Shown in pieces: positions 60,746-64,000 of a stretch of 64,000 nt of DNA. This stretch comes from Abelmoschus esculentus (taxonomy: Eukaryota > Streptophyta > Magnoliopsida > Malvales > Malvaceae): positions 22,738,001 through 22,802,000 of the forward strand of contig JAUCBN010000003.1 in the NCBI GenBank assembly GCA_035048815.1. Direction: 5' to 3'. Below the pieces are notes generated by a model, which had not been told where the DNA came from, made no database searches, and worked only from the letters and a program-made list of their open reading frames with translations. Within the stretch, counting starts at the first letter, position 1, and every line of letters begins with the position of its first letter. The position numbers were made by a program, and so were the translations under genes.

Positions 60746-63700
60746 CTATAAAGCCTTTTTAGACATACACGTTTTAATCCAAATAAAACAAAAACCAGAT
60801 GTTATTAAATAAAAATTTATGAGTTCAAATAGTTAATTATGGGATTTTGAATAAAATTATACAAATAAATCTAAAATTTTTAGCTTTTTACTCGGTTAAA
60901 ATTCGAACGGATTCTCTATAAAGCAATTTTAGAAATGCACGTTTTAATCCCAACAAAACAAAAACCAGATGTTATTAAATCAAATTTTATGAGTTTAAAT
61001 AGTTGAATATGGTCTTTTAAATAAAATTATACAGATTAATATAAAATTTTTAGCTTTTTACTCGGTTAAAATTCGAACGAATTCTCTACAAAGCCTTTTT
61101 AGACATGCATATTTTAATCCCAACAAGACGAAAACACGATTTTATTAAATGAAATTTTATGAGTTCAAATATTTAATTTTGAGCTTTTGAACAAAATTAT
61201 ACAGATTAATATAAAATTTATAGCTTTTTACTCGGTTAAAATTCGAACGGATTCTCTATAAAGGCTTTTTAGAAAAGCACGTTTTAATCCCAACAAAATG
61301 AAAATCAGATGTTATTAAATCAAATTTTACGAGTTCAAATAGTTAATTATGTGTGCTTTTGAACAAAATTATACAAATTAATCTAAAATTTTCAACTTTT
61401 TACTCGATTAAAATTCGAACAGATTCTCTATAAAGCCTTTTTAGACATGCACGTTTTAATCCGAACAAAAAGATAACTAGATATTATTAAATCAACTTTT
61501 TTGAGTTCAAATAATTAATTAAGGGCTTTTCAACAAAATTATACAAATTAATTTAAATTTTCAACTTTTTACTCGGTTAAAATTCGATCAGATTCTCTAT
61601 AAAGCCTTTTTAGACATGCGCGTATTAACCCGAACAAAACGATAAGTAGATGTTATTAAATCAAATATTTTGAGTTCAAATAATTAATTATGGGCTTTTG
61701 AACAAAATTATGCAGATTAATCTAAAATTTTATGCTTTTTACTCGTTTAAAATTCGAACGGATTCTCTATAAAGCCTTTTTAGACATGCACGTTTTAATC
61801 CCAACAAAACGAAAATTAGATGTTACTAAACCAAATTTTATGAGTTCAAATAGTTAATTAAGGGCTTTTGAACAAAGTTATATAGATTAATATAAAATTT
61901 TCAGCTTTTTACTCGGTTAAAATTTGAACGGATTCTCTATAAAGCCTTTTGAGACATGCACGTTTTAATCCGAACAAAAAGATAACTAGATGTTATTAAA
62001 TCAACTTTTTTGAGTTCAAATAATTAATTATGGGCTTCTAAACAAAATTATACAAATTAATCTAAAATTTTCAACTTTTTACTCGGTTAAAATTCGAACA
62101 GATTCTCTATAAAGTCTTTTTGGACATGCACGTATTAAACTTAACAAAACGATAAGTAGATGTTATTAAATCAAATTTTTTGAGTTCAAATAATTAATTA
62201 TGGACTTTTGAACAAAATTATACAAATTAATCTAAAACTTTCAGCTTTTTACTCGGTTAAAATTTGAACGGATTCTCTACAAAGTCTTTTTAGACATGCA
62301 TGTTTTAATCCCAATAAAACGATAACTAGATGTTATTAAATCAAATATTTTGAGTTCAAATAATTAATTATGGGCTTTTGAACAAAATTATGCAGATTAA
62401 TCTAAAATTTTTAGCTTTTTACTCGGATAAAATTCGAACAGATTCTCTATAAAGCCTTTTTAGACATGCACGTTATAATCCAAACAAAATGATAACGAGA
62501 TGTTATTAAATCAAATTTTTTGAGTTCAAATAATTAATTATGGGCTTTTGAACAAAATTATACAGATTAATCTAAAATTTTCAACTTTTTACTCGGTTAA
62601 AATTTGAACGGATTCTCTATAAAGCCTTTTTAGAAATGCACGTTTTAATCTCAACAAAACGAAAATCAGATGTTATTAAATCAAATTTAATGAGTTCAAA
62701 TAGTTAATTAAGGGCTTTTGAATAAAATTATACAGATTAATCTAAAATTTTTAGCTTTCTACTCGGTTAAAATTTGAACGGATTCTCTATAAAGCCTTTT
62801 TAGATGTGAACGTTTAAATCCGAAAAAAACAAAACGAAATGTTATTAAATAAAGTTTGATGAGTTCAAATAGTTAATTCTGAGATTTTGAACAAAATTGT
62901 ACAGATAAATCTAAAATTTTCATCTTTTTACTCGGTTAAAATTCAAACGGAATCTCTATAAAGCTTTTTTAGACTTGAACGTTTTAATCCGAACAAAACG
63001 ATAACTAGATGTTATTAAATCAAATTTTTTGAGTTCGAATAATTAATTATGGGCTTTTAAACAAAATTATATAAATTAATCTAAAATTTTTAGCTTTTTA
63101 CTAGGTTAAAATTCGAACGGATTCTCTACAAAGCCTTTTTTGACATGCACATTTTAATCTCAACAAAACGAAAACCAAATTTTATTAAATGAAATTTTAT
63201 GAGTTCAAATATTTAATTTTGAGCTTTTGAATAAAATTATACAAATTAATCTAAAATTTTTAGCTTTTTACTCGGTTAAAATTCGAACGGATTCTCTATA
63301 AAGCCTTTATAGACATGCACGTTTTAATCCCAACAAAACGAAAACAGAAGTTATTAAATCAAATTTTATGAGTTGAAATAGTTAATTATGGGCTTTTGAA
63401 CAAAATTATACAGATTAATCTAAAATTTTCAACTTTTTAGTCGGTTAAAATTCGAACAGATTCTCTCTAAAGCCTTTTTAGACATGCATGTTTTAATCCA
63501 AACAAAACGATAACGAGATATTATTAAATCAAATTTTTTAAGTTCAAATAATTAATTATGGGCTTTTGAACAAAATTATGCAGATTAATCTAAAATTTTT
63601 AGCTTTTTACTCGGATAAAATTCGAATAGATTCTCTATAAAGCCTTTTTAGATATGCACATTTTAATCCAAACAAAACGATAACGAGATGTTATTAAATC

Positions 63701-64000
63701 AAATTTTTTTAGTTCAAATTATTAATTATGGGCTTTTGAATAAAATTATGCAGATTAATCTAAAATTTTCAGCTTTTTACTCGGATAAAATTCGAACAGA
63801 TTCTCTTTAAAGCCCATTTACACATGCACGTTTTAATACCAACAAAACGAAAACCAGATTTTATTAAATGAAATTTTATGAGTTCAAATTGTTAATTTTG
63901 AGCTTTTGAACAAAATTATACTTATTAATCTAAAATTTTTAGCTTTTTACTCGGTTAAAATTCGAACGGATTCTCTATCAAGCCTTTTTAGACATGCACA
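60746..64000 (+). repeat. Satellite array resumes to the window end
   Basis: About 19 further monomers of the same ~170 bp family in the same orientation, with landmarks 'agacatacac' at 60761 and 'agacatgcac' about every 170 bp to the end. Subtypes b, c, d, e and a follow in the familiar order from about 60761. A frequent variant here is 'ttttactcggataaaatt'. It is divergent, with no clean HOR copies in the visible part. The array runs off the window. Confidence 0.95.

Overview
The window reads as plant nuclear heterochromatin, probably from a eudicot and possibly a centromere or pericentromere. About 51 kb is one AT-rich satellite with a monomer of about 170 bp. The rest is a single 13 kb block of LTR-retrotransposon sequence lodged in it. 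I see no host gene, rRNA, tRNA or CRISPR array. The longest credible coding remnant is a broken retrotransposon gag. The plant call rests on the LTR and gag style, the tRNA-Arg primer site and the satellite organisation. I cannot name the species.

Layout: 1-47782 and about 60746-64000 are head-to-tail satellite, roughly 300 monomers, all in the same orientation. The monomers fall into about five recurring subtypes (called a-e here), told apart by a few diagnostic bases. They tend to follow one another as c-d-e-a-b, which implies an ancestral pentamer of about 848-850 bp. On this divergent background lie three better-conserved higher-order repeat (HOR) blocks. At 10683-16800 there are about 3.9 near-identical copies of a 1578 bp unit (nine monomers plus a 48 bp truncated one). 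At 25270-27880 there are two copies of an eight-monomer unit. At 38390-44610 there are copies of an 848 bp pentamer that are themselves organised as a 2544 bp fifteen-mer (three distinguishable pentamers repeated in the same order).

The interruption, 47783 to about 60745, is a Ty3/gypsy-type element on the minus strand, Tat/Ogre-like by its gag and tRNA-Arg primer site. It has a complete 3' LTR (47783-49466), a polypurine tract, a tandem-repeat-rich 3' region, a decayed gag (53368-54590), a leader, a primer-binding site matching the 3' end of tRNA-Arg (59982-59999), and a 5' LTR that lost its outer 940 bp or so at the satellite junction. No protease, reverse transcriptase or integrase is visible, so it is non-autonomous and, without the U3 of its 5' LTR, probably silent from its own promoter. 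A second LTR-type sequence of 3.6 kb (55392-58994), flanked by perfect CTAAT duplications, is nested in its leader and looks like a solo LTR.

Together the window records repeated local amplification of satellite blocks, insertion of a retroelement, a second insertion inside that one, and deletion at one satellite/element border. The most unusual signal is the multi-level periodicity of the satellite (170 bp, 848 bp, 2544 bp) and the duplicated blocks flanking the amplified cores. Coordinates and offsets were read by eye from the printed sequence; block edges in divergent satellite are approximate.
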